This document shows, one piece after another, positions 6,202 to 11,273 of a DNA stretch of 20,810 bases (positions are counted from its first letter, which is position 1; each line of letters begins with the position of its first letter). The stretch comes from a virus. The notes below the pieces were generated by a model. The model ran no database searches. It was not told the DNA's origin and saw nothing but the letters and a program-made list of their open reading frames with translations. Made by a program: the position numbers and the translations under genes. The stretch lies in the IMG/VR virus record IMGVR_UViG_3300011116_000435, positions 1-20,810 of that record; one strand, 5' to 3'.

Positions 6202-6213
6202 CGAAAGGATAAG
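6202..6213 (+). repeat. Start module CGAAAGGATAAG, copy 2
   Basis: This is an exact repeat of the 12-mer at 5585-5596. It lies 3 nt before the GTG at 6217 and is the reason for choosing that start over the in-frame upstream alternative at 6169. Confidence 0.6.
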
Positions 6214-6216
6214 AAA

Positions 6217-6789
6217 GTGGAAACAATACTAGCCTCTAATGAGTGGCAGATGACGCTTGACGGTGAACTCTACGGAGAAACTAAGCCCGTAGTGCTTGAG
6301 GTTGAGGCGCAACTAGTCAAGAGAGAGGGCAACTCTTACCCGTATTTTTCAATTACGGGCGAAATCAGAAAAACAGACAGACGGCACCGCGATCCTGTGA
6401 TTATGTGCGGGGCGATACACGATGAGATTTTGCGTTACTTTCCTGATCTCGCGCCTCTTGTAACTGTTCATCTCTCCGCACCTGACGGAGTGCCTATGTA
6501 TGCAGAGGAAAACGCTCGCTATTGGGCAGGGCTTACCAAATACGAACCGCACACGAACAACGGCGGAATTGAACTAGAGAAAGACGAAAACGGGGTGCGC
6601 TGGTCACCTAAAACTCTCGCCTCACACCTTCAATGTGACGAGAAAACCGCCCGTGAGGTTCGCGGGGCTATGGTGCGCGGGTTAGCGTGGGATTACATCA
6701 CACGCCACGCGGGGCTAATAGACCTATGGAGTGAGCAAGCGGGCAAGGCTCGCGCTCTGCTCGTATCACGCGAGAGAGTGGGCGCGTAA
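6217..6789 (+). CDS. Hypothetical early protein, 190 aa, possible DNA-binding C-terminal half
   Basis: This is the largest product of the early operon. The N-terminal half looks like a beta-rich domain (TKPVVLEVEAQLVKREG, then PYFSITGEIRKTDRR and an ILRYFPDLAPLVTVHLSAPDG segment). The C-terminal half contains SPKTLASHLQCDEKTAREVR, which reads like a winged or helix-turn-helix segment with LASHLQCDEKTAREVRGAMV as turn and recognition helix. A regulator or an accessory replication protein is therefore possible, but no family is recognised. The start is GTG 6217, 3 nt after the repeated start module. The TAATG stop/start overlap links it to the next gene. Confidence 0.8.
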   Translation: METILASNEWQMTLDGELYGETKPVVLEVEAQLVKREGNSYPYFSITGEIRKTDRRHRDPVIMCGAIHDEILRYFPDLAPLVTVHLSAPDGVPMYAEENARYWAGLTKYEPHTNNGGIELEKDENGVRWSPKTLASHLQCDEKTAREVRGAMVRGLAWDYITRHAGLIDLWSEQAGKARALLVSRERVGA

Positions 6790-6911
6790 TGTTTGAGGTT
6801 TCTACGAATTGGATCAACGGATTAGGGCAGGTCATCACCTACGCCCTGATAATCGGCGCGGTGTTGTGGCTCTTGAGCAAAATCAAAATCAACGAACGAA
6901 AGGATAAGTAA
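6789..6911 (+). CDS. Single-pass membrane miniprotein, 40 aa
   Basis: The 40-residue protein has one strong hydrophobic helix (about residues 12-29, GQVITYALIIGAVLWLLS) followed by a basic tail (KIKINERKDK), giving a predicted N-out, C-in topology. Its ATG overlaps the preceding stop (TAATG). Its last codons and stop overlap the third copy of the CGAAAGGATAAG module, so the module is read both as coding sequence and as the ribosome site of the next gene. Small early membrane proteins can act in superinfection exclusion or as holin partners; neither is shown. Confidence 0.65.
   Translation: MFEVSTNWINGLGQVITYALIIGAVLWLLSKIKINERKDK
6897..6908 (+). repeat. Start module CGAAAGGATAAG, copy 3
   Basis: This is the third exact plus-strand copy, 5 nt before the ATG at 6914. 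Copies 1 and 3 stay alike past the 12-mer: both continue N-AACAATGG, differing at one base. Here the module also encodes the last residues of the membrane miniprotein. Confidence 0.6.
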
Positions 6912-6913
6912 CA

Positions 6914-7327
6914 ATGGGCGCAGACTTACTGCTCAATTATGTGGAGATAGCCGAGCCGAGAGAGAAGGCGCAGGCGCGTTTAGATAAATTACAGATAACA
7001 AAGGAACACCTAGAAGCCTTTGAGAACTGCGGTGAATACCAATTTTCAGATGAGGAGTTTAGCGAGCAGGTTCAAAAGGATATGAGGGCAAGGCTTCAAC
7101 GGGCTTTAGATGTGGTCTATGACAACGATGAGAAACAGACAACCCGTGATGTAACGCGCCTTATCATAGACGGAAACCGAACCTTTCTATTCACAGGCGG
7201 TATGAGTTGGGGAGATGATCCAACTAATTCTTATACAGATTTTTGGATTTTCTTTGAATTCTTAGGCTATCCCTCACACGAAAGCCCTGATAGTGAGGCG
7301 GTTCGCAAGTGGAAAGTGGGCGAGTAA
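6914..7327 (+). CDS. Conserved-type phage protein of unknown function, 137 aa
   Basis: An acidic protein with an N-terminal helical segment (EPREKAQARLDKLQITKEHLE) and a C-terminal part containing TFLFTGGMSWGDDPTNSYTD, followed by FWIFFEFLGY. The Gly-Met-Ser-Trp-Gly-Asp-Asp signature is one I associate with hypothetical proteins in several actinophages. That is recollection, not a search result. No catalytic motif can be assigned. ATG 6914 lies 2 nt after the preceding stop and 5 nt after the start module. Its TAA overlaps the ATG of the first cysteine-rich miniprotein of the array. Confidence 0.8.
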   Translation: MGADLLLNYVEIAEPREKAQARLDKLQITKEHLEAFENCGEYQFSDEEFSEQVQKDMRARLQRALDVVYDNDEKQTTRDVTRLIIDGNRTFLFTGGMSWGDDPTNSYTDFWIFFEFLGYPSHESPDSEAVRKWKVGE

Positions 7328-7467
7328 TGAACGACTGCCTTTGCGGATTATGTTCTTGTGGAGGAGAGCAAGATTACGGACACCTCTGCGGATACTGCGA
7401 TAGCGCACACCCCGACTATCACAAGCACGACTGCGATGAGTGTAACTACGGAGAGGAGTTAGACTAA
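7327..7467 (+). CDS. Cysteine-rich miniprotein 1, 46 aa (8 Cys)
   Basis: Eight cysteines and four histidines in 46 residues: C4, C6, C9, C11, then C21-x2-C24 and C36-x2-C39, with H19, H28, H32 and H34 between. This could hold two zinc ions or more. There is no hydrophobic core outside the metal sites. Its ATG overlaps the preceding stop (TAATG) and its own stop overlaps the next ATG in the same way. It opens a run of eleven coupled small genes. Role unknown; protein or RNA binding is the usual job of such knuckles. Confidence 0.72.
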   Translation: MNDCLCGLCSCGGEQDYGHLCGYCDSAHPDYHKHDCDECNYGEELD

Positions 7468-7643
7468 TGTCTAACTACAACAGGAACAATGAGTGCGTGG
7501 GGTGCGGTGAGCATATATCTACCTATCACGGGCAGGGGTGCGTTTATGACCCCGATTTTGAGGATAGGTGGAGTGCTTGCGGTGCTTGCGGTGAATACAA
7601 CAATGGAGAACACAACTGTTCAGAGGAGGTTGTCAATGTCTGA
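7467..7643 (+). CDS. Cysteine-rich miniprotein 2, 58 aa (6 Cys)
   Basis: Cysteines at C10-x2-C13, C25, C38-x2-C41 and C51, with histidines at 16, 21 and 49. The pattern ECVGCGEH followed by CGACGEY looks like paired knuckles of a zinc ribbon. The start overlaps the previous stop as TAATG and follows GGAGAGGAG inside the previous gene. Another frame is open over the same bases (7489-7764) but only its end from 7636 is a plausible gene. Its 3' end overlaps the next gene by 8 nt. Confidence 0.7.
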   Translation: MSNYNRNNECVGCGEHISTYHGQGCVYDPDFEDRWSACGACGEYNNGEHNCSEEVVNV

Positions 7644-7764
7644 CAAGTGCGAGTGCCGATTAGATAACGATTACCTAACCTTATGTGATGAGCATAAGTT
7701 AGAACTAGAGAACCTAAAGAATAATCCGCCCTTATGGGCTATTAGAGCAAGGAGAGGCAAGTGA
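7636..7764 (+). CDS. Cysteine-containing miniprotein 3, 42 aa
   Basis: C5-x-C7 and C17-x2-H20 are the candidate metal ligands (DKCECRLDNDYLTLCDEHK). The motif CxC followed by a short loop and LC-DEH is common in small actinophage proteins. The second half is a charged helix with a basic end (AIRARRGK). ATG 7636 lies 6 nt after AGAGGAGG. An upstream in-frame extension to 7489 would overlap miniprotein 2 almost fully and is disfavoured. It overlaps the next gene by 4 nt (GTGA). Confidence 0.7.
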   Translation: MSDKCECRLDNDYLTLCDEHKLELENLKNNPPLWAIRARRGK

Positions 7765-7892
7765 AAGCGTTACAAGAACTAGATGAGGCTATGACTAGCC
7801 TTTGGTATCAGGCAGAAATTAGCGATGAGGCTAAGTTATATTGGAACGACCTAGTGGCAAAACTAAAAGAGGAGGAGAACGCTAATGCCTAA
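7761..7892 (+). CDS. Small helical protein, 43 aa
   Basis: Without cysteines, this member of the run is an acidic helical peptide (MKALQELDEAMTSLWYQAE and onward) that looks like one or two amphipathic helices able to form a coiled coil or helical hairpin. The start is GTG 7761, overlapping the preceding stop as GTGA and preceded by AAGGAG. Its end overlaps the next gene by 8 nt. Being short, it is supported mainly by coupling, ribosome site and a protein-like sequence. Confidence 0.62.
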   Translation: MKALQELDEAMTSLWYQAEISDEAKLYWNDLVAKLKEEENANA

Positions 7893-8013
7893 GTGCGAAG
7901 TATGTTGGGCAGATAGTAAGGAGACTTATATCTACCGCTACAAGGGAACTACCTATTGCGAGCAAGACTTAGAGAGAGCGCAACGGGAGGGGTGGCACAA
8001 TGACAACGCCTAA
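7885..8013 (+). CDS. Cysteine-containing miniprotein 4, 42 aa
   Basis: The protein starts MPKCEVCWADSKETYIYRYKG with C4-x2-C7, then C25 and H38, consistent with a small treble-clef-like knuckle. A YIYRYKGTTYC segment forms a likely hairpin. The start ATG follows GAGGAGGAG and overlaps the previous gene by 8 nt. The N-terminus MPKC-x2-C is shared with the product starting at 8157 and resembles the one starting at 8000, which suggests these three arose by duplication. Confidence 0.68.
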   Translation: MPKCEVCWADSKETYIYRYKGTTYCEQDLERAQREGWHNDNA

Positions 8014-8164
8014 ATGCCAATGGTGCGAAGGTGAAACGCGGATAGAGCCGCTTGACTTCTACCTTGAGGAGTTAGGGTGCGAAGTCACCTGCGAAGGGTG
8101 CGATACCCTGATCTGCTTAGAATGTGGGCAAGATGTGCCAAGTGAGGAGGAAGCCAATGCCTAA
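8000..8164 (+). CDS. Cysteine-rich miniprotein 5, 54 aa (7 Cys)
   Basis: Cysteines at C6-x2-C9, C27, C31-x2-C34 and C39-x2-C42 are enough for two zinc sites, set in a very acidic chain (many Glu). The N-terminal TPKCQWCEGE resembles the PKC-x2-C starts of its two neighbours. ATG 8000 follows GGGAGG and overlaps the previous gene by 14 nt; it overlaps the next by 8 nt. The C-terminal CLECGQDVP is typical of a zinc-ribbon knuckle. Confidence 0.68.
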   Translation: MTTPKCQWCEGETRIEPLDFYLEELGCEVTCEGCDTLICLECGQDVPSEEEANA

Positions 8165-8315
8165 GTGTGGTGTATGTGGGTGGTCTTTCTCAGATAGAAC
8201 GCTGATGAAACACGCTGAAACCCCGTGTGGGGAGGAGAGCGAGAAGGCAGGTAGATACCTGCCTGAAATAGATGATCTAATCAAGGAGATAGAGGAGGAG
8301 CAGGGCGATGAATAG
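8157..8315 (+). CDS. CCHC zinc-finger miniprotein, 52 aa
   Basis: C4-x2-C7-x11-H19-x4-C24 is a clear CCHC zinc-finger spacing with aromatic and Leu residues between (WSFSDRTLMKHAETPC), close to a classical finger in layout. A Glu-rich acidic helix follows (LIKEIEEEQGDE). The frame is open up to 8124, but ATG 8157 has GAGGAGG upstream and overlaps the previous stop by 8 nt. A DNA-, RNA- or protein-binding role is reasonable; the acidic tail could mimic nucleic acid. Confidence 0.72.
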   Translation: MPKCGVCGWSFSDRTLMKHAETPCGEESEKAGRYLPEIDDLIKEIEEEQGDE

Positions 8316-8409
8316 CGACTGCGTAAGAGGACATCACAACCAATGCGAGGACAGTATCAAGGACACTTACCTTTGTTCCTGCCCTTGCCACCTACAAGGA
8401 GGAAAGTAA
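8308..8409 (+). CDS. Cys/His microprotein, 33 aa (C-x3-HH-x2-C / C-x-C-x-CH)
   Basis: Only 33 residues, yet C5, H9, H10, C13, C23, C25, C27 and H28 are potential metal ligands. The pattern C-x3-HH-x2-C, then C-x-C-x-C-H is one I have seen in very short actinophage reading frames (from general familiarity). ATG 8308 follows GAGGAGGAG and overlaps the previous gene by 8 nt. Its TAA is immediately followed by the next ATG. Confidence 0.62.
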   Translation: MNSDCVRGHHNQCEDSIKDTYLCSCPCHLQGGK

Positions 8410-8550
8410 ATGAAGACCATCACAATTCAGTATAAGTTCCCCGAAGATTACGACCACGATGAAATCGTGACAACAATAAATGGGGCGATTACAGATATGG
8501 ATAGCGACCTCGCTACCGAATTGTCCTACAAAATCATAGGGAGGAAGTAA
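8410..8550 (+). CDS. Hypothetical small protein, 46 aa
   Basis: This has the look of a small alpha/beta fold: MKTITIQYKFPEDYDHDEIV as a strand, turn and helix start, then an acidic helix and a final strand (ELSYKIIGRK). No cysteines. It begins directly after the preceding TAA, with AAGGAGG at the right distance, and its own TAA overlaps the next ATG (TAATG). Function unknown. Confidence 0.68.
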   Translation: MKTITIQYKFPEDYDHDEIVTTINGAITDMDSDLATELSYKIIGRK

Positions 8551-8729
8551 TGAACAAGGAATACTATCAAGCGAAGGCAGACCTATGCCGTGACCTTGCT
8601 ATCAAGCAAATGGTCAATGGGGAAGCGAAGGAGGCAGGGGCTAACCTGATCCGTATGGTCAATGCCCTGAACGAAATCAACCTAATCAACTACAAGGAGG
8701 AGAAGGACAATGAAGTGCGATACAAGTAA
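8550..8729 (+). CDS. Hypothetical small helical protein, 59 aa
   Basis: A helical product (MNKEYYQAKADLCRDLAIKQ and onward) with heptad-like spacing of Leu, Ile and Met, so a helical hairpin or coiled coil is likely. One cysteine only. The start overlaps the previous stop as TAATG and follows GGGAGG. The last 20 nt overlap the start of the next gene. It resembles small phage proteins of unknown role that may bind a host partner, which remains inference. Confidence 0.68.
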   Translation: MNKEYYQAKADLCRDLAIKQMVNGEAKEAGANLIRMVNALNEINLINYKEEKDNEVRYK

Positions 8730-8811
8730 AGAGTGGTGCGATAGATGCTCTGTTGAGAGTATCTGTTGCGAGGAGAAGTTATGTGATTTCTGCGTGGAGG
8801 TATCAGTATGA
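8710..8811 (+). CDS. Cysteine-rich microprotein, 33 aa (7 Cys)
   Basis: Seven cysteines in 33 residues: C3, C10-x2-C13, C19, C20 and C25-x2-C28. Two C-x2-C pairs make a single zinc site possible, with C3, C19 and C20 as extra ligands or disulfide partners. ATG 8710 follows AAGGAGG and overlaps the previous gene by 20 nt; its stop overlaps the next ATG as ATGA. It is the last of the cysteine-dense members of the run. Confidence 0.62.
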   Translation: MKCDTSKEWCDRCSVESICCEEKLCDFCVEVSV

Positions 8812-9038
8812 AACTCATCAACTTTTATGAGGTAATGGATCGCAAAGGAGATATTGCGTGGGGAGGGGCGAGCGCAAGCGAGGCGGTGGAGTGGTTTAGA
8901 CGAGGCTTAGATAACTCTATCTTTGTATCGGTTTGGAATGAGGAAGATATTGAGGAACCTGTTCTCGTCACCGACAAGATAGAAGTGACCGCGCTGGTGC
9001 TGGCTACTATTACAAGCGAAAGGGAGAGAGGGCGATGA
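8808..9038 (+). CDS. Hypothetical protein, 76 aa
   Basis: A small acidic protein with an apparent alpha/beta fold: INFYEVMDRKGDIAWGG as a strand pair, ASEAVEWFRRGLD as a helix, then IFVSVWNEED and a C-terminal LVTDKIEVTALVLATI strand and helix. Such strand-helix-strand proteins of 70-80 residues are frequent in phage early operons without known function. It has GGAGG upstream and overlaps both neighbours by 4 nt (ATGA). No cysteines or membrane segment. Confidence 0.78.
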   Translation: MKLINFYEVMDRKGDIAWGGASASEAVEWFRRGLDNSIFVSVWNEEDIEEPVLVTDKIEVTALVLATITSERERGR

Positions 9039-9121
9039 TATTCTTAGGCGTAATACTGATGACCATAATTGCCTACCTGCTTATAGTGTGGGAGGATAAA
9101 CTCAATGAACCTAGAGGCTAA
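9035..9121 (+). CDS. Membrane microprotein, 28 aa
   Basis: The chain is almost one transmembrane helix (MIFLGVILMTIIAYLLIVW) with a short charged tail (EDKLNEPRG). It starts with ATGA overlapping the previous stop and follows GGGAGAG. It overlaps the next gene by 17 nt. At 28 residues it is below usual gene-calling limits; the coupling and the clean hydrophobic-then-charged design are the support. It could be an accessory to lysis, since a transglycosylase is encoded shortly downstream, but this is speculative. Confidence 0.5.
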   Translation: MIFLGVILMTIIAYLLIVWEDKLNEPRG

Positions 9122-9446
9122 ACGTAGAATGAAAGAGAAAGATAAGGCATTAGAAAAGCGTATGAGGAACGCTGAGAGGCGAGCCGTGTGGCTACGCAAC
9201 TATCAGCGAGCAAGAGGGCGAGCGCTCACACGCCTTGCTCAGCAATACCCCGACCAATTCAAGGAAATCTTGGAAGAAGAAAGGCTATCTGATGAGGCTC
9301 AAGGAAAGGCGTGGTTGGATATTAGTGGCACTACCCGTGATGACGCTGGTATTTACCTACCTCCACATAGACAAGACAGTTCATATAGATCTGGGCAAAC
9401 CAACGCAGATGAGCAGAACCAAAGCAACGTGGGAGCAGAAGAATGA
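9105..9446 (+). CDS. Basic helical protein, 113 aa
   Basis: The first half is strongly basic and helical (MNLEAKRRMKEKDKALEKRM, then RAVWLRNYQRARGRALTRLAQ), consistent with RNA or DNA binding or a coiled coil. The second half is polar and probably disordered, with SGTTRDDAGIYLPPHRQDSS. I recall similar basic proteins in actinophages without known function. ATG 9105 follows GGGAGG. The last 155 nt overlap the transglycosylase gene in another frame, so both may be constrained by dual coding. If the overlap is false, this gene would more likely be the shorter one. Confidence 0.72.
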   Translation: MNLEAKRRMKEKDKALEKRMRNAERRAVWLRNYQRARGRALTRLAQQYPDQFKEILEEERLSDEAQGKAWLDISGTTRDDAGIYLPPHRQDSSYRSGQTNADEQNQSNVGAEE

Positions 9447-9717
9447 GAACAGAGAATTAGCAAAACAATACGCGTGGGTTGCGTTTGGTTGGAGAGGGAG
9501 AGAATGGCTCTGCCTCCACGATCTTTGGACCCGTGAAAGCAGGTTTGACCACTACGCACAAAACCCAAAGTCAAGCGCTTTCGGAATTGCTCAACTCCTT
9601 GGAGAGAGAAGTAGAAAGCCTTCACTCCAAATACTGCGAGGCTTACGTTACATTGACGAGCGTTATGGATCACCTTGTAAGGCTTACAGGTTTGCTCTTA
9701 GAAAAGGACACTACTAA
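9292..9717 (+). CDS. Membrane-anchored SLT-type lytic transglycosylase, 141 aa
   Basis: Cleaves peptidoglycan glycan strands. Residues 9-23 form a hydrophobic N-terminal segment after MRLKERRG, a signal anchor that would place the rest outside the membrane. The catalytic domain shows WTRESRFD with Glu82 as catalytic acid, SSAFGIAQ (residues 94-101) as the SLT core, and a C-terminal ALRKGHY. This matches short actinophage SLT proteins in layout. ATG 9292 follows AAAGG by 7 nt; a start at M40 would drop the anchor. It ends the early operon, apart from the M15 endolysin and holin at 16808-17529, so it may serve in early wall remodelling or lysis. Confidence 0.82.
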   Translation: MRLKERRGWILVALPVMTLVFTYLHIDKTVHIDLGKPTQMSRTKATWEQKNENRELAKQYAWVAFGWRGREWLCLHDLWTRESRFDHYAQNPKSSAFGIAQLLGERSRKPSLQILRGLRYIDERYGSPCKAYRFALRKGHY

Positions 9718-9725
9718 GATAGAGA

Positions 9726-9762
9726 ACTACTGACCCGTTCCTTATCCTTTCGCGTCAGTAGT
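9726..9762. other. Inverted repeat between convergent operons
   Basis: ACTACTGAC (9726-9734) and GTCAGTAGT (9754-9762) form a perfect 9-bp stem around a 19-nt loop. The loop holds the reverse complement of the CGAAAGGATAAG module (9741-9752) and the stop codon of the FmdB-like gene. It lies where rightward and leftward transcripts converge, so a bidirectional termination or 3'-end stabilising role is plausible, but neither strand shows a T-run after the stem. Confidence 0.45.
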
Positions 9763-9921
9763 ATAGAAGCCCTTGCCTTTGAAAGATATGGCAGGGGCTT
9801 CATACTTTCTATTGACAGTTGAACCACATTGAGGGCAGTCATAATCCACCTCAATATCGTGGATAGATCTGATAATGAGGAGGACGTTGCCGCAGGAAGG
9901 ACACTCGTATTCGTATTTCAT
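9742..9921 (-). CDS. FmdB-type zinc-ribbon protein, 59 aa
   Basis: The protein reads MKYEYECPSCGNVL with C7-x2-C10, then C29-x2-C32 (DCPQCGS) and a C-terminal APAISFKGKGFYTTD. This matches the FmdB family of putative regulatory zinc ribbons, named after an amide-degradation regulator in Methylophilus; FmdB members end in a similar FKGSGFYxTD sequence. The role of phage copies is unknown, with transcription regulation or protein interaction as guesses. ATG 9921 overlaps the preceding stop as ATGA; an in-frame extension to 9951 is not needed. It is the last gene of the leftward replication operon. Confidence 0.82.
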   Translation of the reverse strand: MKYEYECPSCGNVLLIIRSIHDIEVDYDCPQCGSTVNRKYEAPAISFKGKGFYTTDAKG

Positions 9922-10400
9922 ACCTCTAATAACTCCACAGGTACGCGCCACCCTTCAATGGATAGGTCAGCGTATTCATCATTCATATAATCATCGGCTT
10001 GAAACTTGCCATAGATTTCAACGAGAGAGTAATACTCATCATCTAAAACCTTCGCACCTACGATAGTGCGACCAGCGTCTTTCTTCCAGAAAGGGATAGC
10101 ACTCTGCGTTCTGATAGTGCGAACCTCAAGGTCGCCCACGTCAGAGATGTTCTTGCGTGCTTTGTGTAAGTCGTTGGGATACCAAGGCATATTCCAGCCG
10201 AGGTTGTAGTGGCGAGCGACTGCCCACTCTGCCACGTTTGCTCTGATGTTTGCGTTGATCTCTGGCTCTAACTTACCGAACCTTTTTCCAGCAGCGTAGT
10301 TGGGTCTATCTTCCGAACCGAACTTGACTAGCCAACGTTCAACGGCGATGAGAGCGCATACTCTCACCTCCGCTTGGGAAAGTTGTATGACTATTGCCAA
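9918..10400 (-). CDS. Putative PD-(D/E)XK-type nuclease, 160 aa
   Basis: Candidate catalytic residues are E58 in RANVAEWAVARHY, then D87 and D90 with the E92-V-R94 element in SDVGDLEVRTIRTQ. This layout fits a restriction-endonuclease fold where Arg replaces the usual Lys. A later YSLVEIYGK and EGWRVPVELLEV complete an alpha/beta chain. No cysteine cluster. I chose TTG 10400 because AGGAGG lies 9 nt upstream and it overlaps the sigma-like gene only by 10 nt. An ATG further upstream (10451) lies deep in that gene. A DNA-end or host-DNA nuclease is likely; a non-nuclease member of the fold is the alternative. Confidence 0.7.
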   Translation of the reverse strand: MAIVIQLSQAEVRVCALIAVERWLVKFGSEDRPNYAAGKRFGKLEPEINANIRANVAEWAVARHYNLGWNMPWYPNDLHKARKNISDVGDLEVRTIRTQSAIPFWKKDAGRTIVGAKVLDDEYYSLVEIYGKFQADDYMNDEYADLSIEGWRVPVELLEV

Positions 10401-11026
10401 GGGCTGTCGCCTCCTATATTGTTTTGTAGTTTGCGTAGTGCTTGGGTACATTTACGATCAGCAGTAGAGATAGCACACTCCAGATACTCAGCGATGAGTT
10501 GGAGAGTCAGGTTATCGTGGTAGCGAAGGCGCAGTATCTCTTGGTCATACTTCTCTAACTTCTCGTAAGCCTTCTTGATATCTACCAGCATAGCCAGCAG
10601 GTTGCCACCCTCAGCAGGGGCAGAGGGCTTGCGTGGAGTACCATCATTGACAAGGATCTGACTCTGTTCTAAGGCAGTATCGCTAATAACGCTCTTGATT
10701 ACAAACGGCAGGAGTTGTGAGATAGTAACTGTGTCATAGTACGCCTCATCGTTGAGATGATAGCCAGACTTACTAGCCTTTTCTTTTCTAGCGTAACGCT
10801 CTAAGCATCTGCGTATCTGCCACGCTACTCGCTTCTCATTCCACTTACGCTGAACTTCATTCTCATCAGAGAGTAGTTCATTGAAGTTCTCAGCACGAGT
10901 CAGGACAAAAGCCCACGCCTCTTGGAGTAAGTCGCTTCGCTCTGTGTATGTTCTGAACCTGCGGTGAATGGTAGTTACCACAGAAGGAACAAGATCATCT
11001 AACGCTGGATGTAATTGGTTGGTCAT
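10391..11026 (-). CDS. Sigma-factor-like transcription protein, 211 aa
   Basis: Two parts fit a sigma-70-family architecture. An N-terminal region-2-like part includes RSDLLQEAWAFVLTRAENF and, after about 25 residues, WQIRRCLERYARKEK. A C-terminal region-4-like helix-turn-helix starts at LEKYDQEILRLRYHDNLT and continues through LIAEYLECAISTADRKCTQALRKL. A linker with PRKPSAPAEGG separates them. Such a protein would bind core RNA polymerase and direct it to phage promoters, most simply the late or terminase promoter. The start ATG follows AAGAGAG. Its homology to host ECF factors is likely distant; a region-4-only DNA-binding protein is the alternative reading. Confidence 0.72.
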   Translation of the reverse strand: MTNQLHPALDDLVPSVVTTIHRRFRTYTERSDLLQEAWAFVLTRAENFNELLSDENEVQRKWNEKRVAWQIRRCLERYARKEKASKSGYHLNDEAYYDTVTISQLLPFVIKSVISDTALEQSQILVNDGTPRKPSAPAEGGNLLAMLVDIKKAYEKLEKYDQEILRLRYHDNLTLQLIAEYLECAISTADRKCTQALRKLQNNIGGDSPWQ

Positions 11027-11051
11027 TGGCTCTCTTATTCATCGTATCTAC

Positions 11052-11273
11052 TTATCGGTCAGCCTTATGTCGTCTTTCTTCTTTAGTAAGCCATTCTATT
11101 TTTAGATGAGGCGCATCAGCACAAGTTCGTGCGTCTGGATGAACTGCCTGTCTGTCAATAGGATTTACTTTGTTGCCTATCAATATCATCTCACCAGCAA
11201 TCGGCTTAGAACAAAGCGCACAGAAAACTGCGTCTTTTGAACTTTGCTGTAACTTAGTTCTAATCGCTGGCAT
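11052..11273 (-). CDS. CCHC-type small protein, 73 aa
   Basis: C18-x2-C21 in FCALCSKPI, H45 and C51 in AVHPDARTCADAPH form a plausible CCHC zinc site; HPDARTC resembles knuckles of many small actinophage zinc proteins. The C-terminus is basic and helical (WLTKEERRHKADR), which could bind nucleic acid. ATG 11273 lies inside the last 14 nt of the upstream gene and is preferred over the upstream in-frame ATG (11315), which would add a hydrophobic stretch out of keeping with the rest. Function unknown. Confidence 0.7.
   Translation of the reverse strand: MPAIRTKLQQSSKDAVFCALCSKPIAGEMILIGNKVNPIDRQAVHPDARTCADAPHLKIEWLTKEERRHKADR

Noticed and set aside
7489-7635. Longer reading of miniprotein 3 from 7489
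   Set aside because: It would overlap miniprotein 2 almost completely. The strong AGAGGAGG 6 nt before ATG 7636 explains the frame from there only.
9479-9733. Plus-strand 84-residue frame overlapping the transglycosylase
   Set aside because: No ribosome site, no domain character, and it lies wholly over the catalytic domain of the transglycosylase, whose motifs are clear.
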